Origin: an uncultured Pelagibacteraceae bacterium
Lineage (GTDB): Bacteria > Pseudomonadota > Alphaproteobacteria > Pelagibacterales > Pelagibacteraceae
Length of the DNA stretch: 44,455 nucleotides
Direction of reading: 5' to 3'
Assembly (NCBI GenBank): GCA_902566805.1
Contig: CACFKJ010000004.1
Span: forward strand, 1-44,455
Each line of letters starts with the position of its first letter. Position 1 is the first letter of the stretch. The notes beneath the pieces are model-generated. The model did no database searches. It worked only from the letters and a program-made list of their open reading frames with translations, and was not told where the DNA came from. A program made the position numbers and the translations under genes. Below, piece by piece: positions 1 through 10,791 of the stretch.

Positions 1-1437
1 TTAATACAAGAAGATTTACCCTTTAATAAAAATTTATCTAAAAATAGTATCAAAAATAAATTTAAATTGCCTACCTTAGAATTTCTAAATAAACCCTCTT
101 CTAAAGAAAGAGAAGTTAGTTCGGGGGAAAATAAAAATGATGAAAATTTTTTAGAAAAAATTTTATTGGATTTTGGTGTAGAGGGAAAAATTAAAAAAGT
201 AAGTCGAGGACCAGTTGTTACATTAAATGAATTTGAACCTGCCGCAGGTATTAAAGTTTCTAAAATAATAAACTTATCAGAAGATATTGCAAGAAATACT
301 AGTTCTGAATCTGCTAGAATTTCAACAATACCTGGTAGTAGTACAATAGGTATAGAGCTACCGAACTCATCTAGAGAAAGTGTGTATTTAAGCGAAATTA
401 TATCAGCACCAAATTTTATAAAAAAAGATATTAAATTGCCAATAGCATTAGGTAAAAGTATATCGGGGATCCCAATAATAAGCGATCTTAGTACAATGCC
501 TCACTTACTAATAGCTGGGACTACAGGATCGGGGAAGTCTGTATGTATTAACACATTAATTTTATCTCTTCTTTACAAACATACTCCAGACAAATGTAAA
601 TTTATTCTAATTGATCCAAAAATGTTAGAGTTATCAACCTACGAAGGAATACCACATTTGTTATGCCCAGTGATAACTGAAGCTAAAAGAGCTGCGTCTG
701 TTTTGGGTTGGGTAGTTAAAGAAATGGAGAGTAGATATAGATTAATGACACGAGTAGGAGTTAAAAATATAGATAGTTATAATTCTAAACACAAATTGGC
801 TATGCCTTACATTGTAGTAATTGTAGATGAAATGTCTGATTTGATGTTAGTAGCTGGTAAAGAAATTGAGGGGTATATCCAAAAACTCTCTCAAATGGCC
901 AGAGCAGCAGGAATACATATTATAATGGCAACTCAAAGACCAAGTGTAGATGTAATTACCGGAACCATAAAAGCTAATTTTCCAACAAGGATTTCTTTTC
1001 AAGTAACATCAAAAATTGATAGTAGGACAATTTTAGGTGAACAAGGAGCTGAACAGCTTCTGGGGAAAGGAGATATGCTATACATGTCCTCTGCAAATAG
1101 AATTGTTAGGATTCATGCTCCATTTGTTTCGGAGTCAGAAATAGATAAAATCAATAATTTTTTAAGAAACCAATCCGAACCAGACTATGTTGATGAAATA
1201 CTAAGTTTTGCTGATGAAAAAGAACACTCTAGCTCTACAACAAGCAATGAAAATCAAGATGAATTATATAATTCTGCTTTAGAATTAATAAAAGCCGAGG
1301 GAAAGGCATCGACATCTTTCTTGCAGAGAAAACTTCAAATTGGATACAATAGGGCTGCTCGAATTATTGATATGATGGAAGAAAATGGCGAAGTAAGCAA
1401 AGCAAATCATGTTGGGAAAAGAGAAGTTTTAAAATAA
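1..1437 (+). CDS. ftsK: DNA translocase FtsK, 5'-truncated by window edge (motor plus C-terminal gamma winged helix)
   Basis: Frame is open from base 1, so the track start (TTG at 67) is probably not real. Walker A AGTTGSGKS, ATQRPSVDVITG, gamma-domain-like C-terminus (LQRKLQIGYNRAARIIDMMEENGEV). Confidence 0.95.
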   Translation, partial: LIQEDLPFNKNLSKNSIKNKFKLPTLEFLNKPSSKEREVSSGENKNDENFLEKILLDFGVEGKIKKVSRGPVVTLNEFEPAAGIKVSKIINLSEDIARNTSSESARISTIPGSSTIGIELPNSSRESVYLSEIISAPNFIKKDIKLPIALGKSISGIPIISDLSTMPHLLIAGTTGSGKSVCINTLILSLLYKHTPDKCKFILIDPKMLELSTYEGIPHLLCPVITEAKRAASVLGWVVKEMESRYRLMTRVGVKNIDSYNSKHKLAMPYIVVIVDEMSDLMLVAGKEIEGYIQKLSQMARAAGIHIIMATQRPSVDVITGTIKANFPTRISFQVTSKIDSRTILGEQGAEQLLGKGDMLYMSSANRIVRIHAPFVSESEIDKINNFLRNQSEPDYVDEILSFADEKEHSSSTTSNENQDELYNSALELIKAEGKASTSFLQRKLQIGYNRAARIIDMMEENGEVSKANHVGKREVLK

Positions 1438-1994
1438 TGCGAATATTATCTTTTATATTTATATTTTTACTTTTTCAAAATATATCACATGCAGGAGTTA
1501 AAAAAGAAATTATAAATAAATTTAAAACTATTAATAATCTAACATTTAAGTTTAAACAAAACACAAATGAAAAAGAAGAAGAGGGTAAATGTATAATAAA
1601 GTATTCAAAAAAAATATATTGTAGGTATAAATCTAAATTTAATAAAATTCTTGTTTCTAATGGAAAATCATTAGTTGTTAAAAGTGACAAAAATAAACAA
1701 TACTATGTATATCCTCTTAAAAAAACTCCTCTAGAAATAATTTTAGACAAAGATCTTGTTTTAGAAAAATTGGAAATATCAGAAGGAAGATTAATAGATA
1801 ACAGGTACTATAATTTTTCTATCAATGATAAAAATAGAGTTATAAATATTTTTTTTGATAAAAAATCATTTAATTTAATAGGTTGGCAAACTGAGGATAT
1901 ATATCAAAATTTGTCTGCAACATATATATATGATTTTAAAATCAATCAAAATATAGATGAAAAATTATTTAATTTGCCTAAATCTCATAATTGA
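1437..1994 (+). CDS. lolA: Outer-membrane lipoprotein carrier protein LolA
   Basis: Signal peptide, LolA-like pattern (FKFKQNT...EGKCIIKYSKKIYCRY), follows ftsK. Confidence 0.75.
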   Translation: MRILSFIFIFLLFQNISHAGVKKEIINKFKTINNLTFKFKQNTNEKEEEGKCIIKYSKKIYCRYKSKFNKILVSNGKSLVVKSDKNKQYYVYPLKKTPLEIILDKDLVLEKLEISEGRLIDNRYYNFSINDKNRVINIFFDKKSFNLIGWQTEDIYQNLSATYIYDFKINQNIDEKLFNLPKSHN

Positions 1995-2022
1995 TTTTTA
2001 AATGAGTAATTCAAATATAGAT

Positions 2023-2535
2023 TTAAATATTTAGAGTAACTTTTTCAGATTTAAATATTTTCATTCCTCTAGCTATATAGTTTTTAATTCCATATTTGTG
2101 ATCAAAAGAACAAGTGTGCACCCAAACTCTTTTTGATCCCCCTTTAAATGAAATTTCGATAGCCTCTGACAATAGATATCCCCCATATTTCTTTCCGAAA
2201 TAGTCTTCTAAAATTCCAAAATAAGCTATTTCAGTTTCAGATTTTTCTTTATTATATATTAACTCAAAATATCCAATCAAATCATCTTCTTCCTTTAAAA
2301 CAAAAGTTTTAACATTATTATGAGTAGTATAATTAATCCATTTCTTATCATCCCAAACGAGTCTATCCCTCCATTTATATTTATTTCCAATTTGCTTATA
2401 AAAAAACTTATTAATTTGAAAATCTGGAGGATCTATAAGATGTACTTCACTATTATTTTTTGGTTTTTCAACTTTAAATAATTCTTTTAGTGATTTTATT
2501 TCTAAAAAATTTCTCTCTATTTCTTCCTTAGTCAC
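2023..2535 (-). CDS. GNAT-family N-acetyltransferase
   Basis: IGYFELIY...TEIAYFGILEDYFGKKYGGYLLSEAIE resembles the GNAT acetyl-CoA-binding region. Confidence 0.75.
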   Translation of the reverse strand: MTKEEIERNFLEIKSLKELFKVEKPKNNSEVHLIDPPDFQINKFFYKQIGNKYKWRDRLVWDDKKWINYTTHNNVKTFVLKEEDDLIGYFELIYNKEKSETEIAYFGILEDYFGKKYGGYLLSEAIEISFKGGSKRVWVHTCSFDHKYGIKNYIARGMKIFKSEKVTLNI

Positions 2536-2897
2536 TCTACCATTTTTCCAATCTTTTCACCTCCAAATAAATGAAAATGTAAATGAGGAACTTCTTGTCC
2601 ACCATTTTCACCTATATTAGCTAGAGCTCTATAACCGTTACCTTTATCTATTGAAATTCCTAGTTTATTAGCAACCTTAGATACTCCTCGAAAAAATCCC
2701 GCTATTTCATCAGAAGAAGCGTTATTATTAAAATCGTCTAAATCTGTGTATTTACCTTTTGGAATAACTAAAGCATGAATTTTTTTTTGTGGGTTTATAT
2801 CATAAAAAGACAAGACAAATTCATCTTCATATATTTTTTTACAAGGTATTTCTCCTCTTAGCACTTTAGCAAATATATTATTATTATCGTAACTCAT
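2532..2897 (-). CDS. HIT (histidine triad) family protein
   Basis: HIT motif HLHFHLFGG; IFAKVLRGEIPCKKIYED N-terminus. Confidence 0.92.
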   Translation of the reverse strand: MSYDNNNIFAKVLRGEIPCKKIYEDEFVLSFYDINPQKKIHALVIPKGKYTDLDDFNNNASSDEIAGFFRGVSKVANKLGISIDKGNGYRALANIGENGGQEVPHLHFHLFGGEKIGKMVE

Positions 2898-2903
2898 AAA
2901 TTT

Positions 2904-3545
2904 CTACCTACTGTAAACATTATATATTTTTTCATCTATTTCAGCATTAAAGGAAATTGATCTTCTTTCTTCATCAGTATCTTTAAATGGCCAAACATGG
3001 TGCATTAAATAATTTGGAAAAATATAAAAATCACCTACTTCTGGAATTGCATGATAAACAGATTTATTTAAAAACATTCTTGATCCATGTAAAAATTCTA
3101 GATGACCACCTCTATAAGTATTAGAAGGTTTGTTTTGGCTGAATTTTCCAAGATTTTTGGGTACTTTTAAAAATCCTGCTCCAGAAATATGGCCATAGTG
3201 CCAATGGGTAGGATTAAATTGATCTTTGAATTGTCTTACTACCCAGGTATTTTTCATTTTAAATTGAGTCATTTTATCACCAGTCTCTTGAAATACCCAC
3301 TTAGATACTTTCTCTGCCAAAAAATTAAGCCATCCTATTTTATCCATAAATTCTTTTTCTAACCTGAATTCTTGAGTAACATCAGCAACTAAATTATCTC
3401 CATGATCTAATTTTTTTAATTTTTCTTTATTTTCTGTCATTTCGTCTACATATTTATTTATTTCCTCTACCATTTTTGTAGGTATTTTTGTTTTTATAAT
3501 TGATGGTCCAAAATGTTTTATAATTTCAAAATTATCATTACTCAT
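2904..3545 (-). CDS. Putative 2-oxoglutarate/Fe(II)-dependent oxygenase
   Basis: HWHYGHISGAGFLKVP, GDFYIFPNYLMHHVWPF, RRSISFNAEI resemble a double-stranded beta-helix Fe/2OG core. Confidence 0.65.
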   Translation of the reverse strand: MSNDNFEIIKHFGPSIIKTKIPTKMVEEINKYVDEMTENKEKLKKLDHGDNLVADVTQEFRLEKEFMDKIGWLNFLAEKVSKWVFQETGDKMTQFKMKNTWVVRQFKDQFNPTHWHYGHISGAGFLKVPKNLGKFSQNKPSNTYRGGHLEFLHGSRMFLNKSVYHAIPEVGDFYIFPNYLMHHVWPFKDTDEERRSISFNAEIDEKIYNVYSR

Positions 3546-3552
3546 AAATATT

Positions 3553-3972
3553 TTATTTTATAACCTCTAATTTTTTAACAATACTAACGATTTTTTTTCC
3601 TGTTAAAATAGCATCAACTTTTGCACATTCAAAATAAGCATTTGTATTTTCTTGCGCTTTTTTTCTCAGTTTAAGGCAATATTTTTTATTCTCAGTATAA
3701 TAATGTTCAACTAATGTACGTGGCTGGCCTAAATACATCAGCAATGCAATAACTTCACTCTCTTTCTTTATTCGGGCAACTTCTTCAATTTTAGCAACTT
3801 GATTGGATGCTCCAGTTTCAAAATTTTGGTGTGGATTTTTCTTTATTCCGGCAGCTTTTTCAATTTTATCAACTTGATTGGATGCTCCAGTTTCAAAATT
3901 TTTGAAAGCTACAAATCCTTTGTATCCAAGATATACGAGCACTAATACTGCAAACACTTTAAAAATTTTCAC
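3553..3972 (-). CDS. Membrane-anchored hypothetical protein with a 25-aa tandem repeat
   Basis: N-terminal TM segment, then NFETGASNQV(D/A)KIE twice at a 25-aa interval. Confidence 0.6.
   Translation of the reverse strand: MKIFKVFAVLVLVYLGYKGFVAFKNFETGASNQVDKIEKAAGIKKNPHQNFETGASNQVAKIEEVARIKKESEVIALLMYLGQPRTLVEHYYTENKKYCLKLRKKAQENTNAYFECAKVDAILTGKKIVSIVKKLEVIK
3795..3901. repeat. Two-copy tandem repeat, 75-bp period
   Basis: caacttgattggatgctccagtttcaaaattt begins at 3795 and again at 3870. Confidence 0.85.
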
Positions 3973-4241
3973 TTTCTTCTTTTATTAAGTTCTTCCATTA
4001 CATATTCAATTTTAATATCATTTGCTTCTAAATACATTATCAAATGATAAAAAACATCAGCAGCTTCATGAATTGTATTATTATTTTCATCTACAGCTTT
4101 AACCAATTCATTTACTTCCTCTAACACTTTTTCTTTACTTAAAGATTTGTCATTCAAAAGTTTGTTTGTGTAAGAGTCTTCGACAGGATTATTTTTTCTA
4201 TCTCTTGCAAGTTTAAATAGGCTTTCTAAAGTGTTTAACAT
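3969..4241 (-). CDS. hisE: Phosphoribosyl-ATP pyrophosphohydrolase
   Basis: MazG/HisE-type helix EEVNELVKAV...HEAADVFYHLIMYL; end of his cluster. Confidence 0.9.
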   Translation of the reverse strand: MLNTLESLFKLARDRKNNPVEDSYTNKLLNDKSLSKEKVLEEVNELVKAVDENNNTIHEAADVFYHLIMYLEANDIKIEYVMEELNKRRK

Positions 4242-4242
4242 T

Positions 4243-4998
4243 CTAAATCCTAACTGGTATTCCTTTTGAGTTCAAATATTCTTTGGCCTCTTTTATAGAA
4301 TGTTTTCCATAGTGAAATATAGATGCAGCTAAAACTGCATTAGCATTTCCAAGTTTAATACCATCAACTAAGTGATCTAGATTACCAACTCCACCAGATG
4401 CAATAACTGGGATATTTACTTTAGAAGATATTTTAGATGTTAATTCAATATCAAATCCAATTTGTGTTCCGTCCCTGTCCATTGAGGTAATCAAAAGTTC
4501 TCCTGCTCCACTGTCTTCCATTTTTTCTGCAAATTCAATAGCATTTATTCCAGTATTATTTCTTCCTCCATGTGTAAATACTTCCCACATATCTCCATTT
4601 TTTTTTGCATCTATTGCAACAACAATGCATTGAGATCCGAATTTTTTTGAACTTTCAACAACAACTTCTGCATTTTCAACTGCTGCAGTATTTATTGAAA
4701 CTTTATCAGCTCCACAATTTAATAATTTATTTATATCATTAACACTTCTGACGCCCCCTCCAACAGTTAATGGTACAAAGCATTTTTTAGAAGTTTTTTT
4801 TACAACATCATAAATAATATCTCTGTTTTCGTTCGAAGCTGTAATATCTAAGAAACAAATTTCATCTGCCCCACCTTCACTATAAATTGTAGCTTGTTCT
4901 ACGGGATCGCCAGCGTCTTTTAAATCAACAAAGTTTATACCTTTTACAACACGACCATTTTTTACATCTAAACAGGGAATTATTCTATTTTTAAGCAT
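4243..4998 (-). CDS. hisF: Imidazole glycerol phosphate synthase subunit HisF
   Basis: [29 protein letters not shown]-type and IASGGVGN motifs. Confidence 0.97.
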   Translation of the reverse strand: MLKNRIIPCLDVKNGRVVKGINFVDLKDAGDPVEQATIYSEGGADEICFLDITASNENRDIIYDVVKKTSKKCFVPLTVGGGVRSVNDINKLLNCGADKVSINTAAVENAEVVVESSKKFGSQCIVVAIDAKKNGDMWEVFTHGGRNNTGINAIEFAEKMEDSGAGELLITSMDRDGTQIGFDIELTSKISSKVNIPVIASGGVGNLDHLVDGIKLGNANAVLAASIFHYGKHSIKEAKEYLNSKGIPVRI

Positions 4999-5707
4999 CT
5001 TCTTTTACTAGTTCTTCTAATTTAATATCGCCATCATAGATAGCTTTTCCAACTATTATACCTTCAATATTTTTTAAAGTTTTAGCTTTTTTAATATCCT
5101 CCATTGATGAAACGCCACCTGATATAATCACAGGACAATTTGATAACTCGGCAACTTTTAATGTTTCTTCAAAATTTGGGCTTTGTTTCATTCCATCCCT
5201 ATTAATATCAGTATAAATTAATCTACTGACACCATAATCATTAACCTCTTTTAAATAATCTAAAGTTAATTTATTAGAATTTTCTTTCCACCCAGATACT
5301 GACAAATACTCATTTTTAGAATCTAAGCCTAAAGCAATTTTGTTTGGAAATTTATCACAAGATTTTTTTAAGAAATTTTTATCTTGTATGGCTGCACTTC
5401 CTAAAATAACTTTTTCAGCACCTACATCGATATATTTTTGAATACTTTCAAAATTTCTAATACCGCCACCTATCTCAACCTTTAAATCAAATTTACCGAC
5501 TATTTCCTGAATAATTTCTAGATTTATTGTTTCACCAGTTAAAGCTCCATCTAAGTCAACGATGTGTAGATTTTTAAAACCATGATCTTTATACTTTAAA
5601 GCTTGTTCCACGGGAGACGTTTCATATTCAGTTTTATTATCAAAATCTCCTTTAATTAACCTCACACATTTTTTATCTTTAATATCTATCGCTGGAAATA
5701 TTTTCAT
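4991..5707 (-). CDS. hisA: HisA isomerase
   Basis: [35 protein letters not shown]. Confidence 0.96.
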   Translation of the reverse strand: MKIFPAIDIKDKKCVRLIKGDFDNKTEYETSPVEQALKYKDHGFKNLHIVDLDGALTGETINLEIIQEIVGKFDLKVEIGGGIRNFESIQKYIDVGAEKVILGSAAIQDKNFLKKSCDKFPNKIALGLDSKNEYLSVSGWKENSNKLTLDYLKEVNDYGVSRLIYTDINRDGMKQSPNFEETLKVAELSNCPVIISGGVSSMEDIKKAKTLKNIEGIIVGKAIYDGDIKLEELVKEDA

Positions 5708-6334
5708 TTATAAATTTATAAAATTATCGATTATTTTAAGCCCAATCTTATCACTCTTTTCTGGGTGAAATTGGGTTCCAAAAATATTTTCTTTTTCAAC
5801 AGAACAGACAATATTAGAGGAGTAATCTGTTGTTGCAGAAATTACATTTTTGTCATTCGGTATAAATTCATAGCTATGAACAAAATACATGTGAGATTTA
5901 TTTTCTATATCTTTGAAAATTTTACTATCCTTTACAATATTAATTTGGTTCCAGCCAATATGTGGAAGTTTATATTTTCCATTTTGATTATCTATTTTTA
6001 AAACTTTGCCTGAAATCCAACCTAATCCCTTTGTTTCAGTTTCTTCATAGCCAATATCAGCAAACATTTGTAAACCAACACAAATTCCTAGAATAGGTTT
6101 TTTATGGGTTATTCCAAATTCATTTAAGGTATCTGTAAGACCATTAATTTTATTTAAAGCATCTACACAGCTTTTAAATGAGCCCTGCCCTGGTAAAACT
6201 ACTTTGTCACTAGATTTAATCTTATTTAAATCTGAGGTTACTTCAATATTTACTTTATCCTTAGCAACTTCTTTAAAAGAGTTTATTACTGAGCTAATAT
6301 TGCCCGAATTATAATCAACAATTGTAACATTCAT
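5708..6334 (-). CDS. hisH: Imidazole glycerol phosphate synthase subunit HisH
   Basis: Class I glutamine amidotransferase; GICVGLQMF, GTQFHPEKS. Confidence 0.96.
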   Translation of the reverse strand: MNVTIVDYNSGNISSVINSFKEVAKDKVNIEVTSDLNKIKSSDKVVLPGQGSFKSCVDALNKINGLTDTLNEFGITHKKPILGICVGLQMFADIGYEETETKGLGWISGKVLKIDNQNGKYKLPHIGWNQINIVKDSKIFKDIENKSHMYFVHSYEFIPNDKNVISATTDYSSNIVCSVEKENIFGTQFHPEKSDKIGLKIIDNFINL

Positions 6335-6339
6335 TAAAC

Positions 6340-6930
6340 TTATAAAGAACCTTTTGTAGAAGGAATTGTTTTTTTATTCCTCGGGTCCATTTCCAATGCT
6401 GTTCTTAAAGATCTTGCTAGTCCTTTAAAGCAAGATTCAATTATATGGTGGCTGTTATCACCATAAATATTTTCTACATGTAATGTAATTCCTGCAGATT
6501 GTGAAAACGCTTGAAACCATTCTTTAAATAGTTCTGTGTCCATTTCTCCAAGTTTTTCTACTTTAAGTTTTACCTTCCAAATTAGGTAGGGTCTATTTGA
6601 AACATCAATTGCAACACGGGTTAATGTTTCATCCATTGGTATCATTGCATGAGCGTATCTTTTAATGCCAATAAATTTTTTTGATGCTTTTTTAATACAT
6701 TCTCCAATAGCAATACCTGTATCTTCTGTAGTGTGATGCAAATCGATATGTGTGTCACCTTTTGCTTTAATATTCATATCTATTGAAGAATGTTTTGATA
6801 ATTGCTCAAGCATGTGATTTAAAAAACCTATTCCAGTATCAACTTTATATTTACCTTTACCATCAATATTTAAATCAACGTTGATACTAGTTTCTTTGGT
6901 CTTTCTAGTTATTTTTGCTTTACGCTTCAT
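6340..6930 (-). CDS. hisB: Imidazoleglycerol-phosphate dehydratase
   Basis: [46 protein letters not shown]. Confidence 0.97.
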   Translation of the reverse strand: MKRKAKITRKTKETSINVDLNIDGKGKYKVDTGIGFLNHMLEQLSKHSSIDMNIKAKGDTHIDLHHTTEDTGIAIGECIKKASKKFIGIKRYAHAMIPMDETLTRVAIDVSNRPYLIWKVKLKVEKLGEMDTELFKEWFQAFSQSAGITLHVENIYGDNSHHIIESCFKGLARSLRTALEMDPRNKKTIPSTKGSL

Positions 6931-6984
6931 AATTTAAAAAGGTATATATCTATTATGCAATTATGGCAATAATTGTGGCTTGGT

Positions 6985-7013
6985 CTTGAACTATTGAATT
7001 TAATATCCATTTA
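6985..7013 (+). promoter_or_regulatory. Candidate sigma32 (RpoH)-type promoter of hslVU
   Basis: CTTGAA-N14-ATCCATTTA compared with CTTGAA-N13..17-CCCCATNTA; upstream of a heat-shock operon. Confidence 0.45.
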
Positions 7014-7019
7014 TAAGGT

Positions 7020-7535
7020 ATGACAACAATAGTATTAGTAAGAAAAAATAATGAAGTAATAGTTGCTGGAGATGGACAAGTCAGCATGGGCAACACTGTA
7101 ATTAAAAGTACTGCAAAAAAAGTAAGAAAGATTGAGAAAAGAAATGTGATTGCAGGCTTTGCAGGGTCAACCGCAGATGCTTTAACATTATTTGAGAGAC
7201 TAGAGTCTAAATTAGAAAAACATGCTGGAAATTTATCTAGAGCTGCAGTCGAATTGGCAAAAGATTGGCGAACTGATAAATACCTTCGAAGGTTGGAAGC
7301 GCTAATGGCAATTGCCGATAAAGAAAATAGTTTTATTATTTCTGGAACTGGAGATGTTCTTGAGCCAGAAGGTGATGTAATTGGAATCGGTTCTGGAGGA
7401 AATTACGCTTTAGCAGCTGCAAAAGTTTTAATGGATAGTGAATTGTCAGCTGAAGAAGTAGCAAAAAAAGCGATACAAGTTGCGTCTGAAATTTGTGTTT
7501 TTACAAATAATAATTTGCAGATAGAAAAAATATAA
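7020..7535 (+). CDS. hslV: HslV protease subunit
   Basis: [26 protein letters not shown]; adjacent hslU. Confidence 0.97.
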   Translation: MTTIVLVRKNNEVIVAGDGQVSMGNTVIKSTAKKVRKIEKRNVIAGFAGSTADALTLFERLESKLEKHAGNLSRAAVELAKDWRTDKYLRRLEALMAIADKENSFIISGTGDVLEPEGDVIGIGSGGNYALAAAKVLMDSELSAEEVAKKAIQVASEICVFTNNNLQIEKI

Positions 7536-8902
7536 TGGAAAAAACAAACGTTACAAATTTTAAACCAAAAGAAAAAAAGGAAGAACAATCGAACCTGGCT
7601 ACCTCTTTATCACCTAGAGAAATTGTTTCAGAATTAGATCGTTATGTAGTTGGACAAAATAAAGCTAAAAAAGCAGTTGCAATCGCTCTAAGAAATAGAT
7701 GGAGAAGACAGGCATTAAAAGGAGAGATGAAAGATGAAGTTCTTCCAAAAAATATATTAATGATAGGACCTACAGGTGTAGGTAAAACTGAAATATCAAG
7801 AAGATTGTCAAAATTAGCTGAAGCTCCATTTGTAAAAGTTGAAGCAACAAGATTTACAGAAGTTGGGTATGTAGGAAGAGATGTGGAACAAATAGTTAGA
7901 GATCTACTCGAAATATCCATTTCCATGGAAAAAGTAAAAAAAAGAAAAGAAGTTCAAGCACAAGCACAAAAATTAGCTGAGGAAAGAGTGTTAGATTCAT
8001 TGGTGGGTGCAAAAGCAAGTGTTGCAACAAGAGAAAGTTTTAGAAAAAGACTTAGAAATGGAGATTTGGATGATAATGAAATCGAGATAGCGGTGAGTGA
8101 AAATAGTCAAATGCCTTCTTTCGAAATACCCGGGATGCCTGGTGCAAATGTAGGTATGATTAATATTTCAGAAGTATTAGGAAAATCTATGGGAAGCAAA
8201 CCTAAGAAGAAAAAAATGTCTGTAAAAGAGTCTTATGAAATTTTAATGAATGAAGAATCAGATAAACTAATTGAGCAAGATAAAATTATAAAGGCAGCAA
8301 AAAATTCAGCAGAAAATAATGGAATAGTTTTTTTAGATGAAATTGATAAAATTTCTGCAAGAACTGATAGAGTCGGAGGAGATGTTTCTAGAGAAGGTGT
8401 GCAAAGAGATTTGCTGCCATTAATAGAAGGTACTACGGTTAGCACTAAATATGGAACTGTAAAAACCGATCATATTTTATTTATAGCCTCTGGAGCTTTT
8501 CAACTAGCAAAACCTTCGGATCTTTTACCAGAGCTTCAAGGTAGACTTCCTATAAGAGTAGAATTAGATCCATTAAACAGCGATGATTTTAAAAGAATTT
8601 TGAAGGAACCAGATAACAGTTTAATAAAACAATATAAAGCATTATTAAAAACTGAAAACGTTGAATTAGAATTTACTGATGATGGTATCAATACAATTGC
8701 TTCAATTGCTAATGAAGTTAATTCAACAGTTGAAAATATAGGAGCAAGAAGACTTCACACTATAATTGAGAAAGTTTTAGATGAAATAAGTTTTACCGCA
8801 ACAGATAGATCGGGTGAAAAAATTACAGTTGATTCTGAATATATTAAAAATAATATAGGTGAATTAGCTAAAGATACCGATTTATCAAAATTTATTTTGT
8901 AG
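7535..8902 (+). CDS. hslU: HslU ATPase subunit
   Basis: [43 protein letters not shown]. Confidence 0.98.
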   Translation: MEKTNVTNFKPKEKKEEQSNLATSLSPREIVSELDRYVVGQNKAKKAVAIALRNRWRRQALKGEMKDEVLPKNILMIGPTGVGKTEISRRLSKLAEAPFVKVEATRFTEVGYVGRDVEQIVRDLLEISISMEKVKKRKEVQAQAQKLAEERVLDSLVGAKASVATRESFRKRLRNGDLDDNEIEIAVSENSQMPSFEIPGMPGANVGMINISEVLGKSMGSKPKKKKMSVKESYEILMNEESDKLIEQDKIIKAAKNSAENNGIVFLDEIDKISARTDRVGGDVSREGVQRDLLPLIEGTTVSTKYGTVKTDHILFIASGAFQLAKPSDLLPELQGRLPIRVELDPLNSDDFKRILKEPDNSLIKQYKALLKTENVELEFTDDGINTIASIANEVNSTVENIGARRLHTIIEKVLDEISFTATDRSGEKITVDSEYIKNNIGELAKDTDLSKFIL

Positions 8903-9317
8903 TATTTTTTTTTTTTAATAATATATAAAACTTACCTTCATTTACATTCTGAAGTTTATCTTCTGAAAAATATTTTATATACTTCATTAATTCCTTATTT
9001 CTTTTAATAAAATCTGGAACAGTGTACTTTAATATACTTAAATCAATTGACTTATAAGGATCTTTTTTATTATTTGATCTTGAACCTTTTCCGGTAATAA
9101 TATTTAATTTAGAAACATTATTTTCATAACAATCTTGGATTAAAAACTTTATTTTTTTATTTGCTTCATCTAAAGAGTATCCATGAAAATCAAATGTTTT
9201 TTCTTTAAGATTTTTTCTAAATTTGATTTCAACAGAGTCTTTGTCTTCAACTTTATCCTTGCTGTTTAAGAAGTTCTTCCAATCTTTTTTATCTTTTTTT
9301 GATAAATTTTTATTCAA
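8892..9317 (-). CDS. Smr-domain protein
   Basis: [19 protein letters not shown]...[11 protein letters not shown]. Confidence 0.85.
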   Translation of the reverse strand: MNKNLSKKDKKDWKNFLNSKDKVEDKDSVEIKFRKNLKEKTFDFHGYSLDEANKKIKFLIQDCYENNVSKLNIITGKGSRSNNKKDPYKSIDLSILKYTVPDFIKRNKELMKYIKYFSEDKLQNVNEGKFYILLKKKNTTK

Positions 9318-9905
9318 TTAGGCCTTAGTTTCTATCAACTGCCAATTAGGACTATTTGATCTTAAGTCTCTAGAAAACTTCCAAGTATCAGAGACTTTTT
9401 TAATTTTTTCAGGATCTCCAGATACTACTTTTTTATCTTTGTCTCTAACGCAAGAAATAATTTCACTCACAAAATTAACAGTAACTTCTAGAATATTATT
9501 ACTTTGAGAATGATCTTTAATATCTGCTGAATTAATTCCTACAAAAGTTGTTTCTGATAAAAAATTATTTTTTTTTCTTTCTTTTATGGCTTCTTCGAAT
9601 TCTTCAAAGATTTTTTTATTCAATAAATATTTAATATCATTCAAATTTCCCGATGCAAAGTTAGTAATAATACTTTCATAAGCAACCTTTGCTCCTTTGA
9701 TAAATTCAGTTTTAGCCTTTTCGTCAAAATTCTCTGCTCGAATTTTTGCTTCTTTTTTTCTTACTTGTAAATCTTTTTGGAAACTTGTTGATATATCCTC
9801 TTCATATCCTGTTTTTCTTCCTAATATTCCTCTTAGTCTCAAAAAAATGAACCCAGCAATCATTGCTAAAAGGATAATATCAATGTATTCAAAACTATAA
9901 CTCAT
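9318..9905 (-). CDS. Tim44-like domain membrane protein
   Basis: N-terminal TM, C-terminal ...DTWKFSRDLRSNSPNWQLIETKA typical of bacterial Tim44-like proteins; fxsA/secB neighbourhood. Confidence 0.85.
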   Translation of the reverse strand: MSYSFEYIDIILLAMIAGFIFLRLRGILGRKTGYEEDISTSFQKDLQVRKKEAKIRAENFDEKAKTEFIKGAKVAYESIITNFASGNLNDIKYLLNKKIFEEFEEAIKERKKNNFLSETTFVGINSADIKDHSQSNNILEVTVNFVSEIISCVRDKDKKVVSGDPEKIKKVSDTWKFSRDLRSNSPNWQLIETKA

Positions 9906-9964
9906 AACTAAATAATATTTACTATGTTGCTAAATTTCAACTGGCAAATTACAATTCGAGACAA

Positions 9965-10369
9965 ATGAACACAATACTTTTGTTGATAATAGCAGTTCCT
10001 TTGATTGAAATTTATTTATTTATTAAAATTGGTTCTCAAATAGGTGCTATCAACACAATTTCATTGATTTTGATTACAGCTGTATTGGGTGTAATCTATG
10101 CGAGATACGAGGGGTTTAACACCTTAAAAGCAGGCATGAAGCAATTGATGAATAATGAGATGCCAATTTATGAAATTATTTCTGGAGCAGCTTTGGCATT
10201 TGCTGCGCTGCTATTAATCATTCCTGGATTTGCTACAGATTTTTTTGGATTATTAATTATTTTTCCAATTACAAGAAAAATTTTTTTTAAAAATTTTAAA
10301 AAAAAATATACAAAAAATGAAAAAAATCTTATAGATGGTGAATACGAGGATTTGGATAAAAAAAATTAG
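9965..10369 (+). CDS. fxsA: FxsA family membrane protein
   Basis: PLIEIYLFIKIGSQIGAINTISLILITAVLG; AALLLIIPGFATDFFGLL. Confidence 0.9.
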   Translation: MNTILLLIIAVPLIEIYLFIKIGSQIGAINTISLILITAVLGVIYARYEGFNTLKAGMKQLMNNEMPIYEIISGAALAFAALLLIIPGFATDFFGLLIIFPITRKIFFKNFKKKYTKNEKNLIDGEYEDLDKKN

Positions 10370-10371
10370 TC

Positions 10372-10791
10372 ATGGAAAAAAATTACGAAATTATAATGGA
10401 GTTTGTAAAAGATATATCAAGTGAGACAAAAAATGCTGAAACATATATTTATGTGAAAGAAAATTTAAAAAAATATAATCTAAATATAGACATAAACTCT
10501 CTAGCTCTTAAAAATAAATTAATTGAGGTTAATACTAAGTTAACTTTTGATGATAAAAGTGATGGTGATAAAAAATCTCATTTTTTTATAAACTATGCAA
10601 CTATAATTAAGTTAAAAGAAACAAGTGATAGAAAAGTCATTGAAAAAACAATTTTGTGTGATTTACAAAATGAAATTTACCCTCGAGTTGAAAAAGTATT
10701 TTTAGAAGTTCTAAATATTTCTGGATATAAAGAAATAAAAATAGAAACTAAAATTGACTTTAATAAACTTTACAAAGAAAAATTCAATTAA
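10372..10791 (+). CDS. secB: Divergent SecB chaperone
   Basis: FVKDISSETKNAETYIY resembles the SecB N-terminus; fxsA/dnaQ neighbourhood. Confidence 0.65.
   Translation: MEKNYEIIMEFVKDISSETKNAETYIYVKENLKKYNLNIDINSLALKNKLIEVNTKLTFDDKSDGDKKSHFFINYATIIKLKETSDRKVIEKTILCDLQNEIYPRVEKVFLEVLNISGYKEIKIETKIDFNKLYKEKFN

Noticed and set aside
3795-3901. Two-copy repeat considered as a CRISPR seed
   Set aside because: Only two units, contiguous in-frame protein repeat, no cas genes, no spacer structure.
7642-7926. 94-aa minus-strand ORF
   Set aside because: Antisense to the hslU Walker A region.
8905-8916. T12 tract at the hslU / Smr convergent end considered as a terminator
   Set aside because: No GC-rich stem before it; it is in-frame KKK coding at the Smr protein C-terminus.
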